In this document: one piece after another, positions 1 to 9,720 of the stretch
How the letters are laid out: the number at the start of each line of letters is the position of its first letter
How positions within the stretch are numbered: the stretch's first letter is position 1
Origin: Cinnamomum chago
Lineage: Eukaryota; Streptophyta; Magnoliopsida; Laurales; Lauraceae
Length of the DNA: 64,000 nt
Direction: 5' to 3'
Assembly (NCBI GenBank): GCA_038049695.1
Contig: CP142461.1
Span: 25,799,001-25,863,000, forward strand
Translations under genes and position numbers: made by a program
Notes under the pieces: generated by a model
Databases searched by the model: none
The model's input: the letters and a program-made list of their open reading frames with translations, nothing else
Told to the model about the DNA's origin: nothing

Positions 1-30
1 ATAGTGAAGAATTTCGCATAGATACATTGA

Positions 31-352
31 TTGTGTTTTCGTGCAGAGGTTTCGTACAACGCGCCCGAAGTTCGGGTTTTAGCCTTTTCAGACGTAAGAC
101 ATCCTGAAGTGTTTACCAAACCCAAGATTCACATGAAACCCGTTTCAAACCGAAAAGAATCTCGAAATAACCTACAATGCGCATCTCAGCCAGAATCTCT
201 TCAATTGGATTTCGACGCGTAAGACTAGAGTACGACACTTGAAACCCTATTTCCTATTAAAGCCTGATCCTAGAGTTTTCTAGAAGGAGTATTTCCACCG
301 AGGGTCGCATGAAACACATAGTAGAGTCAACAGTTTCGCATATATACATTGA
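31..352 (+). repeat. HOR monomer 1 (A head, B-like tail; 322 bp), reference unit H1
   Basis: Class A head (TTGTGTTTTCGTGCAGAGG, then CCCGAAGTTCGGG). The middle is A-like (GCGCATCTCAG, with one C missing in CAGCCAGAATC, which explains 322 bp). The tail switches to the B form (TATTTCCTATTAAAG), and the next monomer is again an A head. It shares CACATG after the invariant AAACCCAAGATTCAC core with monomer 4. Orientation and phase are arbitrary choices. Confidence 0.9.
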
Positions 353-675
353 TTGTGTTTTCGTGCAAAGGTTTCGTACAACGCGCCTGAAGTTCGGGTT
401 TTAGCGTTTTCAGACGTAAAACTTCATGAAGTGTTTACCAAACCCAAGATTCACCCGACACCAGTTTCAAACCGAAAAGAATCTCGAAATAACCTACAGT
501 GCGCATCTCAGCCCAGAATCTCTTCAATTGGATTTCGAGGCGTAAGACTAGAGTACGACACTTGAAACCCTTTTTGCTTTTAAAAATGGATCCCGTAGTT
601 TTCTAGAAGGAGTATTTGGACCAAGAGTCGCATGAAACACATTGTAGAGTCAACAACTTCGTAAAGCTACATTCT
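353..675 (+). repeat. HOR monomer 2 (class A; 323 bp), reference unit H1
   Basis: Class A head (TTGTGTTTTCGTGCAAAGG) and class A tail (CCCTTTTTGCTTTTAAAAATGG), followed by a B monomer. The head dyad is imperfect here (CCTGAAGTTCGGG). Its counterpart in the second trimer is monomer 5. Confidence 0.9.
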
Positions 676-998
676 TTGAGTTTTCATACAAACGTTCCGT
701 ATGACGCATCCGAAGTTCGACTTTTAGCCTTTTCAGTCACAGAACTCCCTGAAGTGTTTACAAAACCCAAGATTCACCGGAAACCCGTTTTAAAACGAAA
801 AGAATCTCGAAATAACCTACAATGCGCAACTCAGCCCCGAATCCTTTCAATTGGATTTCGAGGCGTAAGACTAGAGTACGACACTTGAAACCTTATTTTA
901 TATTAAAGCTCAATCCTAGAGTTTTCTAGAAGGAGTTTTTGCACCGAGGGTTGGGTGAAACACTTATTATAGTCAACAATTTCGCATAGATACATTGA
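676..998 (+). repeat. HOR monomer 3 (class B; 323 bp), reference unit H1
   Basis: Class B head (TTGAGTTTTCATACAAACG, GTTCGACTTTTAGCC), middle GCGCAACTCAGCCCCGAATCC, tail TATTTTATATTAAAGC. Carries the CACCGG/CACCCG polymorphism that separates left from right HOR copies (CGG in H1-H5 and H7, CCG in H6 and H8 onward). Confidence 0.9.
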
Positions 999-1320
999 TT
1001 GTGTTTTCAGGCAAAGGTTTCGTACAACGCGCCCGAAGTTCGGGTTTAGCCTTTTCAGACGTAAAACTTCCTGAAGTGTTTACCAAACCCAAGATTCACA
1101 TGTAACCCGTTTCAAACCGAAAAGAATCTCGAAATAACCTACAATGCGCAACTCAGTCCAGAATCCTTTCAATTGGATTTCGAGGCGTAAGACTAGAGTA
1201 CGACACTTGAAATCTTATTTCCTATTAACGCCCGATCCTAGAGTTTTCTAGAAGGAGTATTTTTACCGAGGGTCGTATGAAACACATAGTATAGTCAACA
1301 ATTTCGCTTAGATACAATGA
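999..1320 (+). repeat. HOR monomer 4 (A head, B-like second half; 322 bp), reference unit H1
   Basis: A head (TTGTGTTTTCAGGCAAAGG) with a 1-bp deletion in the T run (CGGGTTTAGCC). From the middle on it is B-like: GCGCAACTCAG, AATCCTTTCAATTGG and tail TTATTTCCTATTAACG. The switch from A to B lies before the GCGCAACTCAG block, earlier than in monomer 1, so the two hybrids have different breakpoints or one was converted later. Confidence 0.88.
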
Positions 1321-1643
1321 TTGTGTTTTCGTGCAGAGGTTTCGTACAACGCGCCCGAAGTTCGGGTTTTAGCCTTTTTACACGTAAAACTTCCTAAAGC
1401 GTTTACCAAACCCAAGATTCACCCGAAACCCGTTTCCAACCGAAAAGAATGTCGAAATAACCTACAGTGCGCATCCCAGCCCAGAATCTCTTCAATTGGA
1501 TTTCAAGGCGTAAGACTAGACTACGACACTTAAAACCCTTTTTTCTTTTAAAACTCGATCCCGGAGTTTTCTAGAAGGAGTATCTGGACCGAGAGTCGCT
1601 TGAAACACATAGTTGAGTCAACAACTTCGTAAAGCTCCATTGA
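1321..1643 (+). repeat. HOR monomer 5 (class A; 323 bp), reference unit H1
   Basis: Class A throughout: head TTGTGTTTTCGTGCAGAGG with the full CCCGAAGTTCGGG dyad, and tail CCCTTTTTTCTTTTAAAACTCG. Distinguishing bases are TTTTTACACG and the CACTTAAAACCC variant where other monomers have CACTTGAAAC. Confidence 0.9.
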
Positions 1644-1966
1644 TTGAGTTTTCGTACAGAAGTTCCGTACGACTCTTCCGAAGTTCGACCTTTAGCCTTT
1701 TTAGTCGCAGAACTCCCTGAAGTGTTTACCAAACCCAAGATTCACCCGAAACCCGTTTCAAACCGAAAAGAATGCCGAAATAACCTACAATGCGCAACTC
1801 AGCCCAGAATCCTTTCAATTGGATTTCGAGGCGTAAGACTAGAGAACGACACTTGAATCCTTATTTTCTATTAAAGCTCGATCCTGGAGTTTTCTAGATG
1901 GAGTATTTGCACCGAGAGTCGAATGAAACACATAGTATAGTCAACAATTTAACATAATTACATTGA
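1644..1966 (+). repeat. HOR monomer 6 (class B; 323 bp), reference unit H1
   Basis: Class B head (TTGAGTTTTCGTACAGAAG, GTTCGACCTTTAGCC) with the private GAGAACGACACTTGAATCC segment and tail TATTTTCTATTAAAGC. In H14-H17 this monomer and its junctions carry three derived bases (first seen at 51155, 51385 and 51420). Confidence 0.9.
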
Positions 1967-2289
1967 TTGTGTTTTCGTGCAGAGGTTTCGTACAACTCGC
2001 TCGAAGTTCGGGTTTTAGCCTTTTCAGACGTAAAACTTCCTGAAGTGTTTACCAAACCCAAGATTCACCCGAAACCCGTTTCAAATCGAAAAGAATATCG
2101 AATTAACCAACAATGCGCATCTCAGCCCAGAATCTTTTCAATTGGATTTCGAGACGTAAGACTAGAGTACGACACTTGAAACCCTTTTTTCTTTTAAAAC
2201 TCGATCCCGGAGTTTTCTAGAAGAGGTATTTGGACCGAGAGTCGCAAGAAACACATACTAGAGTTAACAACTTCGTAAAGCTACATTGA
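1967..2289 (+). repeat. HOR monomer 7 (class A; 323 bp), reference unit H1
   Basis: Class A with CAACTCGCTCGAAGTTCGGG in the head and AATATCGAATTAACC in the middle. It has two polymorphic sites between HOR copies: CAATGCGC/CGATGCGC and CTCAGCCC/CTCATCCC. H1 alone has TTTCAAATCG here. Confidence 0.9.
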
Positions 2290-2613
2290 TTGAGTTTTCC
2301 TACAGAAGTTCCGTACGACGCTTCCGAAGTTCGACTTTTTAGCCTTTTCAGTCCCAAAATTCCCTGAAGTGTTTACCAAACCCAAGATTCACCCGAAAGC
2401 ATTTTCAAACTGAAAAGAATCTCGAAATAACCTACAAGGCGCAACTCAGCCCAGAATCATTTCAATTGGATTTCGGGGCGTAAAACTAGAGTACAACACT
2501 TGAAACCTTATTTTCTATTAAAGCTCGATCCTAGAGTTCTCTAAAAGGAGTATTTGCACCGAGGGTCGCATGAAACACATAGTATAGTCAACAATTTCGC
2601 ATAGATACATTGA
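2290..2613 (+). repeat. HOR monomer 8 (class B; 324 bp), reference unit H1
   Basis: Class B with one extra T (GTTCGACTTTTTAGCC), which explains 324 bp and breaks the short open frame seen in other monomers. Distinguishing stretches are CCCGAAAGCATTTTC, CTACAAGGCGC and TTCGGGGCGTAAAAC. Confidence 0.9.
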
Positions 2614-2936
2614 TTGTGTTTTCGTGCAGAGGTTTCGTTCAACGCGCTCGAAGTTCTAGTTTTAGCCGTTTCAATCGTAAAACTTCCTACAGTATTTCCC
2701 AAACCCAAGATTCACCCGAAACCCATTTCAAACCGAAAAGAATCTCGAAATAACCTATAATGCGCAACGCAGCCCAGAATCTCTTCAATTGGATTTCGAG
2801 GCGTAAGACTAGAGTACGACACTTGAAACCCTTTTTTCTTTTAAAACTCGATCGCGGAGTTTTCTAGAAGGAGTATTTGGACTGAGGGTCGCATGAAACA
2901 CATAGTAGAGTCAAAAACTTCGTAAAGCTACATTGA
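2614..2936 (+). repeat. HOR monomer 9 (class A; 323 bp), reference unit H1
   Basis: Class A head, with GCTCGAAGTTCTAG abolishing the CCCGAA/TTCGGG dyad. It has CAGTATTTCCCAAACCC and CTATAATGCGCAACGC. The retrotransposon inserted in the last ~55 bp of this monomer in H12. Confidence 0.9.
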
Positions 2937-3260
2937 TTGAGTTTTCATACAGAAGTTCTGTACGATGCTTCCGAAGTTCGACTTTTAGCGTTTTCTAGAG
3001 GCAGAACTCCCTGAAGTGTTTACCAAACCCAAGATTCACCCGAAACCCGTTTCAAACCGAAATGAATCTCGAAATAACCTACAATGCGCAACTCAGACCA
3101 CAATCCTTTCAATAGGATTTCGAGGCGTAAGACTAGAGTACGGCACTTGAAACTTTATTTTCTATTAAAGCTCGATCCTTGAGTTTTCTAGAAGGAGTAT
3201 TTGCACCGAGGGTCGTATGAAACATATAGTATAGTGAACAATTTCGCATAGATACATTGA
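2937..3260 (+). repeat. HOR monomer 10 (class B; 324 bp), reference unit H1
   Basis: Class B head (TTGAGTTTTCATACAGAAG, GTTCTGTACGATGC) with a 1-bp longer GCGTTTTCTAGAGGCAG segment, AAATGAATC and CAATAGGATTTC. It closes the HOR; the next base starts monomer 1 again. Confidence 0.9.
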
Positions 3261-6200
3261 TTGTGTTTTCGTGCAGAGGTTTCGTACAACGCGCCCGAAG
3301 TTCGGGTTTTAGCCTTTTCAGACGTAAGACATCCTGAAGTGTTTACCAAACCCAAGATTCACATGAAACCCGTTTCAAACCGAAAAGAATCTCGAAATAA
3401 CCTACAATGCGCATCTCAGCCAGAATCTCTTCAATTGGATTTCGACGCGTAAGACTAGAGTACGACACTTGAAACCCTATTTCCTATTAAAGCCTGATCC
3501 TAGAGTTTTCTAGAAGGAGTATTTCCACCGAGGGTCGCATGAAACACATAGTAGAGTCAACAGTTTCGCATATATACATTGATTGTGTTTTCGTGCAAAG
3601 GTTTCGTACAACGCGCCTGAAGTTCGGGTTTTAGCGTTTTCAGACGTAAAACTTCATGAAGTGTTTACCAAACCCAAGATTCACCCGACACCAGTTTCAA
3701 ACCGAAAAGAATCTCGAAATAACCTACAGTGCGCATCTCAGCCCAGAATCTCTTCAATTGGATTTCGAGGCGTAAGACTAGAGTACGACACTTGAAACCC
3801 TTTTTGCTTTTAAAAATGGATCCCGTAGTTTTCTAGAAGGAGTATTTGGACCAAGAGTCGCATGAAACACATTGTAGAGTCAACAACTTCGTAAAGCTAC
3901 ATTCTTTGAGTTTTCATACAAACGTTCCGTATGACGCATCCGAAGTTCGACTTTTAGCCTTTTCAGTCACAGAACTCCCTGAAGTGTTTACAAAACCCAA
4001 GATTCACCGGAAACCCGTTTTAAAACGAAAAGAATCTCGAAATAACCTACAATGCGCAACTCAGCCCCGAATCCTTTCAATTGGATTTCGAGGCGTAAGA
4101 CTAGAGTACGACACTTGAAACCTTATTTTATATTAAAGCTCAATCCTAGAGTTTTCTAGAAGGAGTTTTTGCACCGAGGGTTGGGTGAAACACTTATTAT
4201 AGTCAACAATTTCGCATAGATACATTGATTGTGTTTTCAGGCAAAGGTTTCGTACAACGCGCCCGAAGTTCGGGTTTAGCCTTTTCAGACGTAAAACTTC
4301 CTGAAGTGTTTACCAAACCCAAGATTCACATGTAACCCGTTTCAAACCGAAAAGAATCTCGAAATAACCTACAATGCGCAACTCAGTCCAGAATCCTTTC
4401 AATTGGATTTCGAGGCGTAAGACTAGAGTACGACACTTGAAATCTTATTTCCTATTAACGCCCGATCCTAGAGTTTTCTAGAAGGAGTATTTTTACCGAG
4501 GGTCGTATGAAACACATAGTATAGTCAACAATTTCGCTTAGATACAATGATTGTGTTTTCGTGCAGAGGTTTCGTACAACGCGCCCGAAGTTCGGGTTTT
4601 AGCCTTTTTACACGTAAAACTTCCTAAAGCGTTTACCAAACCCAAGATTCACCCGAAACCCGTTTCCAACCGAAAAGAATGTCGAAATAACCTACAGTGC
4701 GCATCCCAGCCCAGAATCTCTTCAATTGGATTTCAAGGCGTAAGACTAGACTACGACACTTAAAACCCTTTTTTCTTTTAAAACTCGATCCCGGAGTTTT
4801 CTAGAAGGAGTATTTGGACCGAGAGTCGCTTGAAACACATAGTTGAGTCAACAACTTCGTAAAGCTCCATTGATTGAGTTTTCGTACAGAAGTTCCGTAC
4901 GACTCTTCCGAAGTTCGACCTTTAGCCTTTTTAGTCGCAGAACTCCCTGAAGTGTTTACCAAACCCAAGATTCACCCGAAACCCGTTTCAAACCGAAAAG
5001 AATGCCGAAATAACCTACAATGCGCAACTCAGCCCAGAATCCTTTCAATTGGATTTCGAGGCGTAAGACTAGAGAACGACACTTGAATCCTTATTTTCTA
5101 TTAAAGCTCGATCCTGGAGTTTTCTAGATGGAGTATTTGCACCGAGAGTCGAATGAAACACATAGTATAGTCAACAATTTAACATAATTACATTGATTGT
5201 GTTTTCGTGCAGAGGTTTCGTACAACTCGCTCGAAGTTCGGGTTTTAGCCTTTTCAGACGTAAAACTTCCTGAAGTGTTTACCAAACCCAAGATTCACCC
5301 GAAACCCGTTTCAAACCGAAAAGAATATCGAATTAACCAACGATGCGCATCTCATCCCAGAATCTTTTCAATTGGATTTCGAGACGTAAGACTAGAGTAC
5401 GACACTTGAAACCCTTTTTTCTTTTAAAACTCGATCCCGGAGTTTTCTAGAAGAGGTATTTGGACCGAGAGTCGCAAGAAACACATACTAGAGTTAACAA
5501 CTTCGTAAAGCTACATTGATTGAGTTTTCCTACAGAAGTTCCGTACGACGCTTCCGAAGTTCGACTTTTTAGCCTTTTCAGTCCCAAAATTCCCTGAAGT
5601 GTTTACCAAACCCAAGATTCACCCGAAAGCATTTTCAAACTGAAAAGAATCTCGAAATAACCTACAAGGCGCAACTCAGCCCAGAATCATTTCAATTGGA
5701 TTTCGGGGCGTAAAACTAGAGTACAACACTTGAAACCTTATTTTCTATTAAAGCTCGATCCTAGAGTTCTCTAAAAGGAGTATTTGCACCGAGGGTCGCA
5801 TGAAACACATAGTATAGTCAACAATTTCGCATAGATACATTGATTGTGTTTTCGTGCAGAGGTTTCGTACAACGCGCTCGAAGTTCTAGTTTTAGCCGTT
5901 TCAATCGTAAAACTTCCTACAGTATTTCCCAAACCCAAGATTCACCCGAAACCCATTTCAAACCGAAAAGAATCTCGAAATAACCTATAATGCGCAACGC
6001 AGCCCAGAATCTCTTCAATTGGATTTCGAGGCGTAAGACTAGAGTACGACACTTGAAACCCTTTTTTCTTTTAAAACTCGATCGCGGAGTTTTCTAGAAG
6101 GAGTATTTGGACTGAGGGTCGCATGAAACACATAGTAGAGTCAAAAACTTCGTAAAGCTACATTGATTGAGTTTTCATACAGAAGTTCTGTACGATGCTT

Positions 6201-6490
6201 CCGAAGTTCGACTTTTAGCGTTTTCTAGAGGCAGAACTCCCTGAAGTGTTTACCAAACCCAAGATTCACCCGAAACCCGTTTCAAACCGAAATGAATCTC
6301 GAAATAACCTACAATGCGCAACTCAGACCACAATCCTTTCAATAGGATTTCGAGGCGTAAGACTAGAGTACGGCACTTGAAACTTTATTTTCTATTAAAG
6401 CTCGATCCTTGAGTTTTCTAGAAGGAGTATTTGCACCGAGGGTCGTATGAAACATATAGTATAGTGAAGAATTTCGCATAGATACATTGA
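3261..6490 (+). repeat. HOR unit H2
   Basis: Same as H1 except ATTTGG before monomer 6 and the CGATGC/CATCCC pair in monomer 7, which it shares with H3-H5. The end junction reads GTGAAGA instead of GTGAACA, shared with the end of H3 and with the junction at bases 4-10. Confidence 0.97.
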
Positions 6491-9400
6491 TTGTGTTTTC
6501 GTGCAGAGGTTTCGTACAACGCGCCCGAAGTTCGGGTTTTAGCCTTTTCAGACGTAAGACATCCTGAAGTGTTTACCAAACCCAAGATTCACATGAAACC
6601 CGTTTCAAACCGAAAAGAATCTCGAAATAACCTACAATGCGCATCTCAGCCAGAATCTCTTCAATTGGATTTCGACGCGTAAGACTAGAGTACGACACTT
6701 GAAACCCTATTTCCTATTAAAGCCTGATCCTAGAGTTTTCTAGAAGGAGTATTTCCACCGAGGGTCGCATGAAACACATAGTAGAGTCAACAGTTTCGCA
6801 TATATACATTGATTGTGTTTTCGTGCAAAGGTTTCGTACAACGCGCCTGAAGTTCGGGTTTTAGCGTTTTCAGACGTAAAACTTCATGAAGTGTTTACCA
6901 AACCCAAGATTCACCCGACACCAGTTTCAAACCGAAAAGAATCTCGAAATAACCTACAGTGCGCATCTCAGCCCAGAATCTCTTCAATTGGATTTCGAGG
7001 CGTAAGACTAGAGTACGACACTTGAAACCCTTTTTGCTTTTAAAAATGGATCCCGTAGTTTTCTAGAAGGAGTATTTGGACCAAGAGTCGCATGAAACAC
7101 ATTGTAGAGTCAACAACTTCGTAAAGCTACATTCTTTGAGTTTTCATACAAACGTTCCGTATGACGCATCCGAAGTTCGACTTTTAGCCTTTTCAGTCAC
7201 AGAACTCCCTGAAGTGTTTACAAAACCCAAGATTCACCGGAAACCCGTTTTAAAACGAAAAGAATCTCGAAATAACCTACAATGCGCAACTCAGCCCCGA
7301 ATCCTTTCAATTGGATTTCGAGGCGTAAGACTAGAGTACGACACTTGAAACCTTATTTTATATTAAAGCTCAATCCTAGAGTTTTCTAGAAGGAGTTTTT
7401 GCACCGAGGGTTGGGTGAAACACTTATTATAGTCAACAATTTCGCATAGATACATTGATTGTGTTTTCAGGCAAAGGTTTCGTACAACGCGCCCGAAGTT
7501 CGGGTTTAGCCTTTTCAGACGTAAAACTTCCTGAAGTGTTTACCAAACCCAAGATTCACATGTAACCCGTTTCAAACCGAAAAGAATCTCGAAATAACCT
7601 ACAATGCGCAACTCAGTCCAGAATCCTTTCAATTGGATTTCGAGGCGTAAGACTAGAGTACGACACTTGAAATCTTATTTCCTATTAACGCCCGATCCTA
7701 GAGTTTTCTAGAAGGAGTATTTTTACCGAGGGTCGTATGAAACACATAGTATAGTCAACAATTTCGCTTAGATACAATGATTGTGTTTTCGTGCAGAGGT
7801 TTCGTACAACGCGCCCGAAGTTCGGGTTTTAGCCTTTTTACACGTAAAACTTCCTAAAGCGTTTACCAAACCCAAGATTCACCCGAAACCCGTTTCCAAC
7901 CGAAAAGAATGTCGAAATAACCTACAGTGCGCATCCCAGCCCAGAATCTCTTCAATTGGATTTCAAGGCGTAAGACTAGACTACGACACTTAAAACCCTT
8001 TTTTCTTTTAAAACTCGATCCCGGAGTTTTCTAGAAGGAGTATCTGGACCGAGAGTCGCTTGAAACACATAGTTGAGTCAACAACTTCGTAAAGCTCCAT
8101 TGATTGAGTTTTCGTACAGAAGTTCCGTACGACTCTTCCGAAGTTCGACCTTTAGCCTTTTTAGTCGCAGAACTCCCTGAAGTGTTTACCAAACCCAAGA
8201 TTCACCCGAAACCCGTTTCAAACCGAAAAGAATGCCGAAATAACCTACAATGCGCAACTCAGCCCAGAATCCTTTCAATTGGATTTCGAGGCGTAAGACT
8301 AGAGAACGACACTTGAATCCTTATTTTCTATTAAAGCTCGATCCTGGAGTTTTCTAGATGGAGTATTTGCACCGAGAGTCGAATGAAACACATAGTATAG
8401 TCAACAATTTAACATAATTACATTGATTGTGTTTTCGTGCAGAGGTTTCGTACAACTCGCTCGAAGTTCGGGTTTTAGCCTTTTCAGACGTAAAACTTCC
8501 TGAAGTGTTTACCAAACCCAAGATTCACCCGAAACCCGTTTCAAACCGAAAAGAATATCGAATTAACCAACGATGCGCATCTCATCCCAGAATCTTTTCA
8601 ATTGGATTTCGAGACGTAAGACTAGAGTACGACACTTGAAACCCTTTTTTCTTTTAAAACTCGATCCCGGAGTTTTCTAGAAGAGGTATTTGGACCGAGA
8701 GTCGCAAGAAACACATACTAGAGTTAACAACTTCGTAAAGCTACATTGATTGAGTTTTCCTACAGAAGTTCCGTACGACGCTTCCGAAGTTCGACTTTTT
8801 AGCCTTTTCAGTCCCAAAATTCCCTGAAGTGTTTACCAAACCCAAGATTCACCCGAAAGCATTTTCAAACTGAAAAGAATCTCGAAATAACCTACAAGGC
8901 GCAACTCAGCCCAGAATCATTTCAATTGGATTTCGGGGCGTAAAACTAGAGTACAACACTTGAAACCTTATTTTCTATTAAAGCTCGATCCTAGAGTTCT
9001 CTAAAAGGAGTATTTGCACCGAGGGTCGCATGAAACACATAGTATAGTCAACAATTTCGCATAGATACATTGATTGTGTTTTCGTGCAGAGGTTTCGTAC
9101 AACGCGCTCGAAGTTCTAGTTTTAGCCGTTTCAATCGTAAAACTTCCTACAGTATTTCCCAAACCCAAGATTCACCCGAAACCCATTTCAAACCGAAAAG
9201 AATCTCGAAATAACCTATAATGCGCAACGCAGCCCAGAATCTCTTCAATTGGATTTCGAGGCGTAAGACTAGAGTACGACACTTGAAACCCTTTTTTCTT
9301 TTAAAACTCGATCGCGGAGTTTTCTAGAAGGAGTATTTGGACTGAGGGTCGCATGAAACACATAGTAGAGTCAAAAACTTCGTAAAGCTACATTGATTGA

Positions 9401-9720
9401 GTTTTCATACAGAAGTTCTGTACGATGCTTCCGAAGTTCGACTTTTAGCGTTTTCTAGAGGCAGAACTCCCTGAAGTGTTTACCAAACCCAAGATTCACC
9501 CGAAACCCGTTTCAAACCGAAATGAATCTCGAAATAACCTACAATGCGCAACTCAGACCACAATCCTTTCAATAGGATTTCGAGGCGTAAGACTAGAGTA
9601 CGGCACTTGAAACTTTATTTTCTATTAAAGCTCGATCCTTGAGTTTTCTAGAAGGAGTATTTGCACCGAGGGTCGTATGAAACATATAGTATAGTGAAGA
9701 ATTTCGCATAGATACATTGA
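6491..9720 (+). repeat. HOR unit H3
   Basis: CACCGG in monomer 3, ATCTGG before monomer 6, CGATGC/CATCCC in monomer 7. The only difference from H4 that I spotted is GTGAAGA (near 9693) versus GTGAACA (near 12923) at the end junction. Confidence 0.97.

Larger units (their letters stand above)
31..3260 (+). repeat. HOR unit H1
   Basis: Reference 3230-bp unit of ten monomers. Variants: CACCGG in monomer 3, TTGGGTG before monomer 4, ATCTGG before monomer 6, CAATGC/CAGCCC in monomer 7. Private bases: TCAAATCG in monomer 7 and GTTTCGTTCAACG at the head of monomer 9 (2639). Bases 1-30 belong to the preceding unit. Confidence 0.97.

Noticed and set aside
31-3260. CENP-B-box-like sequence, minus-strand reading of CCCGTTTCAAACCGAA
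   Set aside because: It resembles the box core, but the spacing is one base too long (CCCG-TT-T-CAAAC-CGAA instead of four bases before CGAA). Plants are not known to use a CENP-B box in this way.
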